Assembly (NCBI RefSeq): GCF_002994635.1
Contig: NZ_PVNL01000109.1
Location: 1 to 57,401 of the forward strand
Length of the DNA: 57,401 nucleotides
From: Enhygromyxa salina
Lineage (GTDB): Bacteria > Myxococcota_A > Polyangia > Nannocystales > Nannocystaceae
Direction of reading: 5' to 3'
Shown here: one piece after another, positions 39,360-48,904 of the stretch
How the letters are laid out: each line of letters begins with the position of its first letter
Numbering within the stretch: position 1 is the stretch's first letter
Translations under genes and position numbers: made by a program
Notes under the pieces: generated by a model
Told to the model about the DNA's origin: nothing
Seen by the model: the letters and a program-made list of their open reading frames with translations, nothing else
The model's database searches: none

Positions 39360-40796
39360 ATGATGCGACAACTTCTTTGCGCGCTGGGGCTTGGCCTTCT
39401 CGCTCTTCAGCCGCCCTTGGGCGCCCTGGCCGAACGAGAGAGTTCTCGGGCGGTGGCCGAGCAGCGGCTCGGAGACCCCGACGCACTCGACATGCCGGGC
39501 GTCGCCTATGCGGTCGTCGAGCAGGGTGAGATCACCGAGATCGGTGCGGCAGGTGTCAAGCGGCTTGGCAGCGATGAGCCGATCGTCCCCGAGACACCGT
39601 TCGTGATCGGCTCGATCTCGAAGAGTTTCACCGCCGTGGCCGTGATGCAGCTGGCCGAGGCTGGCAAGCTGTCGCTCGATGATCCGATATCGCGCCACCT
39701 GCCGGCGTTCGCAGACAAGCCCTCAGGCGCGATCACGATCCGCCGGTTGCTCAGCCACACGAGCGGGTTTTCCACGTTTCAGGGACATGTCTCGGGACCG
39801 GCACTTTCGCTGGAGAAGGGCCCGATTGCACGGCGCGCAGCTCAGTTGGCAACGATGGATCCTGCCTACGAGCCCGGCCAGGTGTGGGAGTATTCCAACG
39901 CGAATTACCAGATCCTCGGTCGCCTAATTGAAGTGGTCAGCGAGCAGCCATTTCCCGACTATATCGAGACCCATATCCTCGAGCCGATTGGCATGGACCA
40001 CAGCTTTGTCTCCGACGGGGAGATCCACGCCGCCATGGCAACGGGGCATAGGCCCTGGTTCTGGACCAAGCGACCTCTCGAGGACAACAGGACAGACCTT
40101 GGCACGGCTCCACAAGGCGGAGTCGTCTCGAGCGCGAGCGACCTGGCGCGCTACATGGCGGTGATGATGAATGGAGAGACCGACATCATCAGCGCCCGCG
40201 CAAAGACGGCGATGATGCAGCCGGCGAGCGATACCTCTCCGTTCTATGGCTTGGGATGGTTCCTGGATCCGGAGGACGGTACGGCTTGGCACTCCGGCGC
40301 AAGCCCGGGCGTTGAAACGCTGCTGACCATGTTGCCGAAGGAGAAGAAGGGCGTTGTCGTGCTGGTCAATGCGGCAAGCGGGATCGGCTTCGGGGAGACG
40401 GCCGCGCTGCAGAACGGTATCACCACCAGCGCCCTTGGTCTCGACTACGAAGGCGAGCCGAGCCGCTGGGTGCAGAAAGCAACCTTCATTTTTTTGGTGC
40501 TGCTCCCGCTCGTGTTTCTGTTGAGCATCGTGTGGGCGTGGAGTCATCGTGACGACCTCCGCGCCAAGAGCGGGCTTTTCGGCATGTTCAGCCTGTGGTT
40601 CCCGCTGTTGACCACCCTCGGCTCGGCCTTGGTCCTCGTGGTCATCGTCCCACGTCTGTTCGGCGTGCCAATGGCGACACTGCGTGTCTTCCAGCCCGAT
40701 CTGGCCCTTGCGATGATCGCCGCTGCCATCACGGGCGTCCTCTGGGCCCTGGTCAGGCTGGGGCTCGCTTACACCGGGAAGGCCGCAGATGCCTGA
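39360..40796 (+). CDS. Beta-lactamase-family (class C-like) serine hydrolase with C-terminal membrane segments
   Basis: 478 residues, start ATGATG at 39360 with GGAG just upstream. Signal peptide at 1-24 (ending in ALA). The catalytic SxxK is S85-I-S-K88, the second motif is Y178-S-N, and HSGASPG near 310 takes the KTG position. Three hydrophobic helices follow at about 380-470 (FIFLVLLPLVFLLSIVWAW and after). Family members are esterases, peptidases or penicillin-binding-protein-like enzymes; true beta-lactamase activity is not implied. The protein would sit in the inner membrane with the catalytic domain outside. It stands alone, divergent from the T6SS operon. Confidence 0.88.
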   Translation: MMRQLLCALGLGLLALQPPLGALAERESSRAVAEQRLGDPDALDMPGVAYAVVEQGEITEIGAAGVKRLGSDEPIVPETPFVIGSISKSFTAVAVMQLAEAGKLSLDDPISRHLPAFADKPSGAITIRRLLSHTSGFSTFQGHVSGPALSLEKGPIARRAAQLATMDPAYEPGQVWEYSNANYQILGRLIEVVSEQPFPDYIETHILEPIGMDHSFVSDGEIHAAMATGHRPWFWTKRPLEDNRTDLGTAPQGGVVSSASDLARYMAVMMNGETDIISARAKTAMMQPASDTSPFYGLGWFLDPEDGTAWHSGASPGVETLLTMLPKEKKGVVVLVNAASGIGFGETAALQNGITTSALGLDYEGEPSRWVQKATFIFLVLLPLVFLLSIVWAWSHRDDLRAKSGLFGMFSLWFPLLTTLGSALVLVVIVPRLFGVPMATLRVFQPDLALAMIAAAITGVLWALVRLGLAYTGKAADA

Positions 40797-41041
40797 TGCA
40801 GTTGCTCGGCCACGAGATCGCCGCCCGACAAGCGCTCGTCTATGCTCATCGGGTCGACCAATGATGCGCTTGCATCGCAGTCGTTCGGAGCGGCGGCCAG
40901 ACCGTTGGTGGTGGTGCCGTGCTGCTGGCCTGCTCTTGGGTTTGCGCGTCTCACACGAATACGTCGTTTGTCGAATAGCGCGCACGTACTGTGCGCATTC
41001 GCGCCGCTCAAAGCAGCTCCAACACATGGTACCCTGCCGGA

Positions 41042-42328
<1,287 letters not shown>

Positions 42329-42370
42329 GCTCGTGGTGCCAACTAATGTTGGCGAGGTGGTGATTGTCAT

Positions 42371-42400
42371 TGCGGCGGGGCGGCTTTTTGCCCCGCCGCA
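42371..42400. terminator. Strong hairpin between convergent genes
   Basis: TGCGGCGGGGC (42371-42381) pairs with GCCCCGCCGCA (42390-42400) around GGCTTTTT. It follows the DUF4215 lipoprotein stop by 43 bases. No T-run follows, so termination is likely but not typical. Confidence 0.55.
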
Positions 42401-42520
42401 GTGGCGTCTACGCTGCCGCGGAAACTCTGCAACTATCTTGGCAGAGGGGGGGATCCACCCGCGTCGCCCACGCGGCCCGCTTCCCCTTCGTTGGCGGGTT
42501 GCGAAAGGGGTCGCCCTCGA

Positions 42521-42546
42521 GCTCCATCACCTACCGGTGATGGAGC
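42521..42546. terminator. Perfect 11-bp hairpin downstream of the nuclease gene
   Basis: GCTCCATCACC (42521-42531) and GGTGATGGAGC (42536-42546) enclose TACC. It lies 66 bases past the minus-strand nuclease stop. No T-run follows. It could be a terminator or a protein-binding palindrome. Confidence 0.45.
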
Positions 42547-42611
42547 AGCCGTTCCATCGCAGCCCCAGCGAGCAGTGCATCGCTGCGTCGTCGCTCGGGA
42601 CGTTGGAGGGC

Positions 42612-44644
42612 TCACGCATCCCTGGTGTCGATATTCCAATCGTCGCCGCAGTCGGCGAGTTGAAGTATGTATTCGCAGACTCGATAAATGCTCTGGGCGC
42701 TCAGGTTCGCTTCGTAGAAGTAGCTGTTGCCAGCGCTACGCGGCACTCGGAGGCTACTTGGGTCCAAAGATATGTACTTGGGAAAGCTCTCTTTTAGAGT
42801 GATGAAACGATCAGGGTAGGACTCGTTCAGGTATCGAATGACCTTTTCGAGTACCTCCGACCACATTTTTACATCGTGACTCTCTTTGCCAATACGGATC
42901 GCCGTTGGTTTTGTCCCAGTAACCCGCTCAGGTGCCTGCTTCGATTTTGCTGTTTGCGGATGGAAATTCGGCCAGACGCTGAGTGCCCTCGTGGCGAGTG
43001 CTTCCGACCGCCTTTTGATGGCTTCGAAATCCCAAGTCTCAACACCCTGGAAGTGGCGATTGAGTTCGATGTGGCTTCCAATCAAATGCTTCCGCTTGAC
43101 GGCATACGGCGCATTTGACATTTCCTGATTGTACCCCGTCAGTGTTAGGTTGCCGATGCGATGCAGAAAAGAATCGTGATCGTCATCAACGTCGTCACCC
43201 AGCGCTTCCCGCCATGATGCGCTCAGTGTCTGCGGCATGACATGTTCAACTTGCAGCGGAGTCGCCACCACTTTCTCTTTGTGTTCAAATGAGTCCTCCA
43301 GGCGATCGAGAATGAAGCGGGACTTTTCCCTCCGGTCTCCGCCGCCATACAGGCGAATTTCGGACAGTCGGGCACGAAAGTCTTCGTCAGATGGGTATCC
43401 TCGATCTGACAATATTGACTTTAGGCGGTCGAGGCTGAAAGCCTCGTCGAGCCGCGCCTGCCGATATAGAGTAGGGAAGAGTTTATTGAGAACGTTGGTG
43501 GGTATTCCGCAAACGAACCGACGGATCAGGAAATTCTCTACGACCGCCAGCGTATCTGCCAATACGCTCGCCAGAATTCGTCCCGTGGAATAGTCTTCAT
43601 AGAGATTCAGCAGGAACGACGCGGCTACACCAAAATTGAGCCGGCGGAGGTTCGAGAGGGACCGCTGGAGCGCGGGGTCGGGTTCGTTCGCAGGCTCTAC
43701 TATCCGGCGGTAATACTCTGCGTAGCGGTGAATCTCCTGGAGTTGCGCAATGGGTGTTGCGTGAGCGCGCTTGTCCGTGTTGTGTTTTAGTTCGACGTAG
43801 ACAGCGTCGACCTTGACTGTCCCTCCGTCTTTCATCAAGTACTGGCGAAAAAATTCTGTCATGTCTGTGTTGCTGAGCAGTCGCTCAATTGGCTGCCAGT
43901 GCTGCCGATAGGTCATCTCATGCTCGCTCTGGTCGATGCGCATGAAAAAGTAGTTACGAATGAGATCTGATTGCGAAAGGGGGCGTCCCTTGGCGTTTAG
44001 GCTCTCGAATATTGTGTACGGGTTGTCATCGCGGTCTAGTACGATAGAGACTATGACCAGCCCGCTGGTGATGGTTTCTATGAATGTTCCGATTTTCTCT
44101 GAGCTTGTATGTCGCAATTTTTTGCGAAAAACTCATATGCGGCCGTTGTCGAGTGTCCTTCCACCATTTTGGCGCTGTCTGGATCTACTACGCTAACGAA
44201 CGCGTTCCTGTCGCTGCTCTGCGGATCATCTCCTTCGGTCGGGAGAAGCTTGAAATGTTCTAGATTTTCCTGGTACTGATTCGTCAGATAGAGGTTGTGG
44301 ATCATTGATGCGTGGCGCTTTTCGCCGGTTTCATTCGCAAAATCTCGGATCGCGGCCAGCAGCAACATCAGGGTTGTGATTCGCTGTTGGCCATCTATAA
44401 GCACAAATTTGGAGACACCTTGCGGGACTGATGATCCTGGCATGGTGACCATCGAGCCGATGAAGTGGGTTGATGCCGGATTGTCTTGAGTTGCGTCTGC
44501 CCGCTCAACTGCGAGTGCGACGACGTCTTCCCATAATTGTGCCCACTGCTTGCGTTCCCAGGAATATGGTCGCTGATAGTGCGGGACAAAAAACTGGATT
44601 GTGCCCTCGATAATCTTTTTGAACTCCGTTTCGGTTGCTTTCAT
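42612..44644 (-). CDS. GmrSD-like (DUF262/DUF1524) nuclease, split by a -1 frameshift
   Basis: Frame one (44644 to TAG at 44080) has the DUF262 start: VPHYQRPYSWE and the nucleotide-binding LIDGQQRITTL. The second frame (from about 44117 to 42612) continues with PYTIFESLNAKGRPL and ends in the DUF1524 His-Asn nuclease, LQVEHVMPQTLS with RIGNLTLT and MSN. Joined by a -1 shift the product is about 677 residues, normal for the family, which restricts modified (often glucosylated) phage DNA. The join lies in a run of six A; one extra A would also restore it. Base composition here is clearly more AT-rich than the neighbours, suggesting transfer, and a tRNA gene lies upstream. It could be a sequencing error, a pseudogene or programmed frameshifting. 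Confidence 0.8.
44117..44123 (-). promoter_or_regulatory. A AAA AAT slippery heptamer in the nuclease gene
   Basis: In the reading frame the codons are GCA AAA AAT TGC, so the heptamer A AAA AAT is in the correct phase for tandem -1 slippage. After slippage translation continues KKLRHTSSEK into the frame that carries the rest of the nuclease. No clear stimulatory hairpin or upstream Shine-Dalgarno-like element was identified. Confidence 0.5.
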
Positions 44645-45141
44645 TGCCTGCTCTCTCCGTATCTGGAGCTTGCCAAACTTTGCAGCCGCTTGCTACGAAA
44701 ATGCTCGAGCGGCAACTTGAGAGACTCCACCATTTCAAGTCAACATACGCGGGGGGCGATCCAGCGATCTGGCTTAGTTCGAGAGGTTGAGCCCCACCGT
44801 AGCCATCTATTAATGGGATCGAGCCGGGGTCAGCGAACTCACCGACAACTGGAGTGGATGGTGTGCGCAGAGGGCAGCCGCGCCAAGATACGAGGGCCGA
44901 CGGTGGATCGCAAGCTTCCACGATAGGTCTATCCACAAGCGCGATTGACACACGGATTGGGAACCGCAACGGGCGGCTACTCAAGTTTACACTCATGAAC
45001 ACCGTAGGACGACCTGATGCTGTCTGCGAGATTTTTTCGAACGCGACAGCGGGACCCAGCGCGATCCAGTTCTCAAACCCATCCGATCGTCTAGTGCGCG
45101 AACGGCGAGACACCACAGCAGCACTGCCCACCACCAGAATT
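44645..45141. other. Intergenic stretch without recognisable gene
   Basis: About 500 bases between the nuclease start and the tRNA terminator. Open frames cross it on both strands but none has family resemblance, a good start site or codon bias like the neighbours. A GGAGAGAG stretch at 44650-44660 (minus strand) is the likely ribosome binding site of the nuclease. No duplicate of the tRNA 3' end was seen here. Confidence 0.6.
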
Positions 45142-45175
45142 GAAAACGGGCAGCTAGACCGTTCTAGCTGCCCGT
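45142..45175 (-). terminator. Intrinsic terminator of the tRNA gene
   Basis: On the minus strand ACGGGCAGCTAGA (45175-45163) pairs perfectly over 13 bases with TCTAGCTGCCCGT (45158-45146) around a four-base loop, followed by TTTTC. It lies seven bases beyond the tRNA 3' end. Confidence 0.9.
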
Positions 45176-45181
45176 CTTCGA

Positions 45182-45254
45182 TGGAGGCAAAGGGACTCGA
45201 ACCCTTGACCTTCGCACTGCCAGTGCGATGCTCTCCCAACTGAGCTATGCCCCC
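45182..45254 (-). tRNA. tRNA-Ala (anticodon GGC)
   Basis: 73 bases. The acceptor stem GGGGGCA pairs with TGCCTCC (one G-U) with discriminator A. The D arm is GCTC...GAGC, the anticodon stem TCGCA/TGCGA holds loop CTGGCAG with anticodon GGC, and the T arm is AAGGG-TTCGAGT-CCCTT. CCA is not encoded. The 3' end faces the AT-rich nuclease region, a typical place for integrated DNA, although no att duplication was found. Confidence 0.96.
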
Positions 45255-45317
45255 GGGATCCCCGCCCCGCACAGGTGCGAGCCGGGAGCGGGTACATAGC
45301 CCGGCGACCGCCGACCG

Positions 45318-48059
45318 TCAAGACCCCCCTGACGCCGCCGGATACCGCCCCAGCAACCGCCCATCTGTGAGCGACCAGCAGCTCAGGTTGCCCCACGCGC
45401 TCACGGCCAGGATCTGGCCGTCTGGCGACACGGCCACGCCGCCGATCTGCCCCCGTCCGGGCTCGATCCGCAGCAACTCCGCCCCAGTGTCACGGTCGCT
45501 GACGCGCACGCAGTCACTCGCGGTGACGAGCGCGCGACCATCGGGGGTCCAGCACAGCGCCCTGACCATCTGCTCGTGCAGCCGCACGCGAGTGAGCTCA
45601 GTCCCATCGGCGCCCCAGATCACCAACCCGCCGTCAGCCTCGGCAGCCACGAGGTGATCTCCCCCGGGCGCCCAGCGCAGCACGCCGTTGCGTGAGCCAA
45701 CGTTGCCGATCACGCGGGGCCGCCCAAGCTCGTCGACCGCGCGCAGCGAGACCTCCCCCGTGCGCTTCAACAGCGCCAGGGTGTCACCGCCGGGGTCCAC
45801 GGCGATCACGTCGGCGGCGCGGTCGAGCGAGGCGCTGGCGTGCGGGGTCATGACCACACACTCGTCGTCGTCGCTGGCGGCGTACTGCCACGCGTGGAGC
45901 TTGCCGTCGCGGTCGCAGCTCAGCAGCAGCTCGCGCCCAGGCACGACCGCAACCGTGCCGACGAGGCTGCGATGAAAGCGAGCTCGGGCGAGCGCGCGCT
46001 GGGCCTCGAGATCCCACAGCAGCGTCAGGCCCTGGCCGGTGCCGATCCACATCCGCGCCCGAGCTCGATCGATCGCCACGGAGCTGACGTAGCTGCCGTG
46101 TTGCTGCCCGGCCAGGCGCCAGCGAGGCTCGAGGCCGGGCGCCGACAACCCGCACACGGCGTCGTTGTGCATCCACAGCTCACGGCTGTCGTCGGAGAAC
46201 TCGACCCAACCGCCGTGGGTCAGCCGCATCCTGTCAATGCCGTCTCGAAGCTGGAACCATGGGGTGTCCTCGAGCGGCTGGTGGATCGGCCTGGTCTGCT
46301 TGCGGCTTCGTGTCCGCCGCCTGGCCGAGCGCTCCTGACGTTGAATCAAGCTTCGTCGCGCCCGCCAATTGGCGGACCCAACCCCAGGGTCATCACTTGG
46401 CGCGTGCTCATACCCGTACTCGACAAACCCGGTAGCCTTGGCCAGGCTGACCAGCGTCTCGCGGAGCATGGGCTCGCGGGCGTGGCTGACAAATTCAATT
46501 GTATCGAACTGGGTCCCGATCCCCTCAAGGAGCGTGCGCACGGAGTCCATGTGGTAGTCGCTGGGCTTGCTGCCGAATTCGCTGAACACGCGCAGCTTGG
46601 CGCGCAGACCATCGCGGACCAGCTCAATCGAGACATTGTGCAGATCGAGCCGCAGCCGCTCTAGCTGGTTCCAGTCACGCATGGCCTGCAACCACACGGT
46701 GGCATCGAGACCGCGCGGATCGCCGCTGGCAAACGGAAACGCAGACAACCGAAAGCTGGTCAGACGCCGGCCAAGCGGGGTGTCGAACAGCCACGCGAAC
46801 GCGCTGGGCTGGCGCGAAAGGTTGTGGTCGTCGAGGTGCAGCCACAGCTCGCGGACGTTGGCGAGCCAGGTGGCCGGGGCGGCGCGCAGGTGGTCTAGCT
46901 CGAAGGGCGGCAGCTGCTCTGCGATGATCGGACCGAGCGTGTAAAGACCAGTGGGCTCGCCAACGTGCTCGCACAGGCGCCGCAGCTGGGCGAAGCCAAG
47001 CCCGCCCGCGCGCCGCAGCGCTCGCAGGTTGGGGTGGGTCAGCAGCTCGACGTCGTTGCACTCGAGCGCGCGGAAGGTCGCCCACGCGGGATCGTGGATC
47101 ACGTCGCGCTCGGTCGCGGAGTCGAACACGACCTCGGCGGAGGCGGGAAAGCCTTGCTCGTAGCGAAGGGTCTTGCGCTCGATCACGGCGGCGAGCGGGC
47201 CGAGCCACGCGAGCGCGTGCTTGGTGAGCAGCTGTCGCTCGCGCTTGCTGGGGAGCTGATCGGGGGGGCGAGCGAGCTGCAGCTGCGCGAACTCGCCGCG
47301 GGGATCGCCTGCGCTGATCAGCGCGTCGGCCCACACAATGCGGTGCTCGATCACGTCTGGCTCGGCGTGGACGTGGGCGAGCAGCTCGGCGGCGAGCGTG
47401 TCACCCGGGCGAGCCGCGGCGGTGCTGGGGTCAAACGCCTCGAGCGCGGTGATCTGGGCCCGGAGCGCGGCGATCTGCTCACGCTCACCGTCGCTGGGCT
47501 CGGGCAGGCGCTCGGGCAGCCGCTTCAACAACGCGAAGCAGCGCTGGTTGAGCATCGGCCAAAACTGCGAGCTGCCGCCGACCGTCTCGAGGCGGCGCTC
47601 GAGCACGGGTCGCAGGCGAATGTCGGGAGCAGCCGTGAGCATGCCGAACAGCCGCGACCAGATCCCAAAGTTGGAGGACGCCATCACGGGCGGCTCGGTG
47701 ATCATGCGGGCGAACGCAGCGTGCAGGCGCGGGTCGTCCTCGAAGCGGACCAGCAGCTCGAACCGCTCTTTCACGCGCTTGCCGAGCGGTCCCCGAAACA
47801 TGCCTGGAACCAGCAGCTCGAGCTCGAACGAGGCCGCCTCGCTGGCCCTGGCGATCCACGCGGCGTGGTAGTCGGCGTCGCTCAGGTTGGGGTCTATAGG
47901 TGTGAGCCCGCTGGTGAGCTTGGCGCTGAGCGCCTCGACCAATTCGGCGAGCTCGGGCCAGCGATGCTTGTCCCGCCAGGCCCGAACGAGGTGGTCGAGG
48001 GCCAAAACGGGATCGGGCGCGCCCCCGAGAGCCTTGGCTGCGGCAGCGAGATGGTCCAC
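45318..48059 (-). CDS. TIGR02996-domain protein with WD-like C-terminal repeats
   Basis: 913 residues from GTG 48059, chosen because AGGAG overlapping the previous stop lies at ideal distance; the frame is open to 48185 but that would overlap the amidohydrolase by 118 bases. Around residue 275 is the TIGR02996 signature (HRIVWADALISAGDPRGEFA), common in myxobacterial and planctomycete proteins. A leucine-rich or solenoid-like middle is followed by a C-terminal part with WD-like blades (LRWAPGGDHLVAAEADGG, ALCWTPDGRALVTASD, VAVSPDGQILAVSAWG). No catalytic motif or signal was seen. Third gene of an operon with the amidohydrolase and aldolase genes. Confidence 0.78.
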   Translation of the reverse strand: MDHLAAAAKALGGAPDPVLALDHLVRAWRDKHRWPELAELVEALSAKLTSGLTPIDPNLSDADYHAAWIARASEAASFELELLVPGMFRGPLGKRVKERFELLVRFEDDPRLHAAFARMITEPPVMASSNFGIWSRLFGMLTAAPDIRLRPVLERRLETVGGSSQFWPMLNQRCFALLKRLPERLPEPSDGEREQIAALRAQITALEAFDPSTAAARPGDTLAAELLAHVHAEPDVIEHRIVWADALISAGDPRGEFAQLQLARPPDQLPSKRERQLLTKHALAWLGPLAAVIERKTLRYEQGFPASAEVVFDSATERDVIHDPAWATFRALECNDVELLTHPNLRALRRAGGLGFAQLRRLCEHVGEPTGLYTLGPIIAEQLPPFELDHLRAAPATWLANVRELWLHLDDHNLSRQPSAFAWLFDTPLGRRLTSFRLSAFPFASGDPRGLDATVWLQAMRDWNQLERLRLDLHNVSIELVRDGLRAKLRVFSEFGSKPSDYHMDSVRTLLEGIGTQFDTIEFVSHAREPMLRETLVSLAKATGFVEYGYEHAPSDDPGVGSANWRARRSLIQRQERSARRRTRSRKQTRPIHQPLEDTPWFQLRDGIDRMRLTHGGWVEFSDDSRELWMHNDAVCGLSAPGLEPRWRLAGQQHGSYVSSVAIDRARARMWIGTGQGLTLLWDLEAQRALARARFHRSLVGTVAVVPGRELLLSCDRDGKLHAWQYAASDDDECVVMTPHASASLDRAADVIAVDPGGDTLALLKRTGEVSLRAVDELGRPRVIGNVGSRNGVLRWAPGGDHLVAAEADGGLVIWGADGTELTRVRLHEQMVRALCWTPDGRALVTASDCVRVSDRDTGAELLRIEPGRGQIGGVAVSPDGQILAVSAWGNLSCWSLTDGRLLGRYPAASGGS

Positions 48060-48067
48060 GGTAGCTC

Positions 48068-48880
48068 CTAGCTCAGTCCAAACACCCGCTGCGCGTTGCC
48101 ATGCAAATACAGCTCGCGGGCTTCGTCGTCGAGCCCGAGTTGATCGATCTGGGCCACGCACTGGGCCGGGGCGATCATCGGCCAATTCGAGCCAAACAGC
48201 ACTTTCTTGCGCCCGTGCTTGCGCATGTACTCGACGAATTGCGCCGGCAGCCGCGAGGGCTTGTAGGCGCTCGTGTCAATGAACACATTCGGGTATTTGG
48301 TCGCCAATGCGATCATCTCGTCGGTCCACGGATACCCAACGTGCCCGCCCACGATCGTCAGCTCGGGGAAGTCGAGCGCGACATTGTCGAGGTGCGGGAT
48401 CGGTCGGCCATACTCGGACCCGCGCAGGGGCCCCGTGTGCCCAACCTGCGTGCAGAACGGCACGCCATGCGCGACGCAGGCGGCGTAGATCGGGTAATAA
48501 AGGCGATGATCCGGGGCCAGCTCCCACAGCCATGGCAACACCCGGATCGCCTTGAACCCGAGCTCTTCGACGCAGCGCCGCACCTCTTCGACGGCGGCGA
48601 TCGGGTGGCGTAGATCCACGGAGCCCACGCCAACGAAGCGATCGGGGTACGCCCGGGTCATGGCCGCGACCTCGTCATTGCTCAGCAGCGGACCCGCGGG
48701 GCCGTACCAGGCGCTGACGAGGGCGCGATCGATCTTGGCGGCGTCGAGGGCGGCGATCGTGAGCTCGATCGGGATCGCGTCGGGGACCTCGTCGACGCCC
48801 ATCCAGCGCAGCAACGACGCAAAGATCGGATCGCGCATGAACGCGGGGGTAGGGTGCTGAATCCAGGCGTCGATGATCAT
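48068..48880 (-). CDS. Amidohydrolase-2 family TIM-barrel protein with missing metal ligands
   Basis: 270 residues. The family pattern (PF04909-like) is clear in DRFVGVGSVDLRHP, LTIVGGHVGYPWTDEM, NVFIDTSAYKP and KKVLFGSNWPM. The N-terminal metal motif, normally DxHxH, is DAWIQH with only one His, and the usual Asp of GSDxP is Asn. A classical metal site is therefore doubtful; metal-independent lactone or decarboxylase-like chemistry is possible. It sits 24 bases after the aldolase/dehydrogenase gene, which suggests a shared catabolic pathway for a sugar acid or lactone (inference). Confidence 0.82.
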   Translation of the reverse strand: MIIDAWIQHPTPAFMRDPIFASLLRWMGVDEVPDAIPIELTIAALDAAKIDRALVSAWYGPAGPLLSNDEVAAMTRAYPDRFVGVGSVDLRHPIAAVEEVRRCVEELGFKAIRVLPWLWELAPDHRLYYPIYAACVAHGVPFCTQVGHTGPLRGSEYGRPIPHLDNVALDFPELTIVGGHVGYPWTDEMIALATKYPNVFIDTSAYKPSRLPAQFVEYMRKHGRKKVLFGSNWPMIAPAQCVAQIDQLGLDDEARELYLHGNAQRVFGLS

Positions 48881-48904
48881 GGTGAACGCTCCGGCAGAGG
48901 TGGA

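Noticed and set aside
42400..45254. Complete integrative element at tRNA-Ala
   Set aside because: The nuclease region is AT-richer and faces the tRNA 3' end, but no integrase and no duplicate of the tRNA 3' end near 42.4-42.6 kb could be found.
44505..45272. 255-codon minus-strand frame covering the tRNA
   Set aside because: It reads through the tRNA and its terminator and overlaps the nuclease start; no family resemblance.
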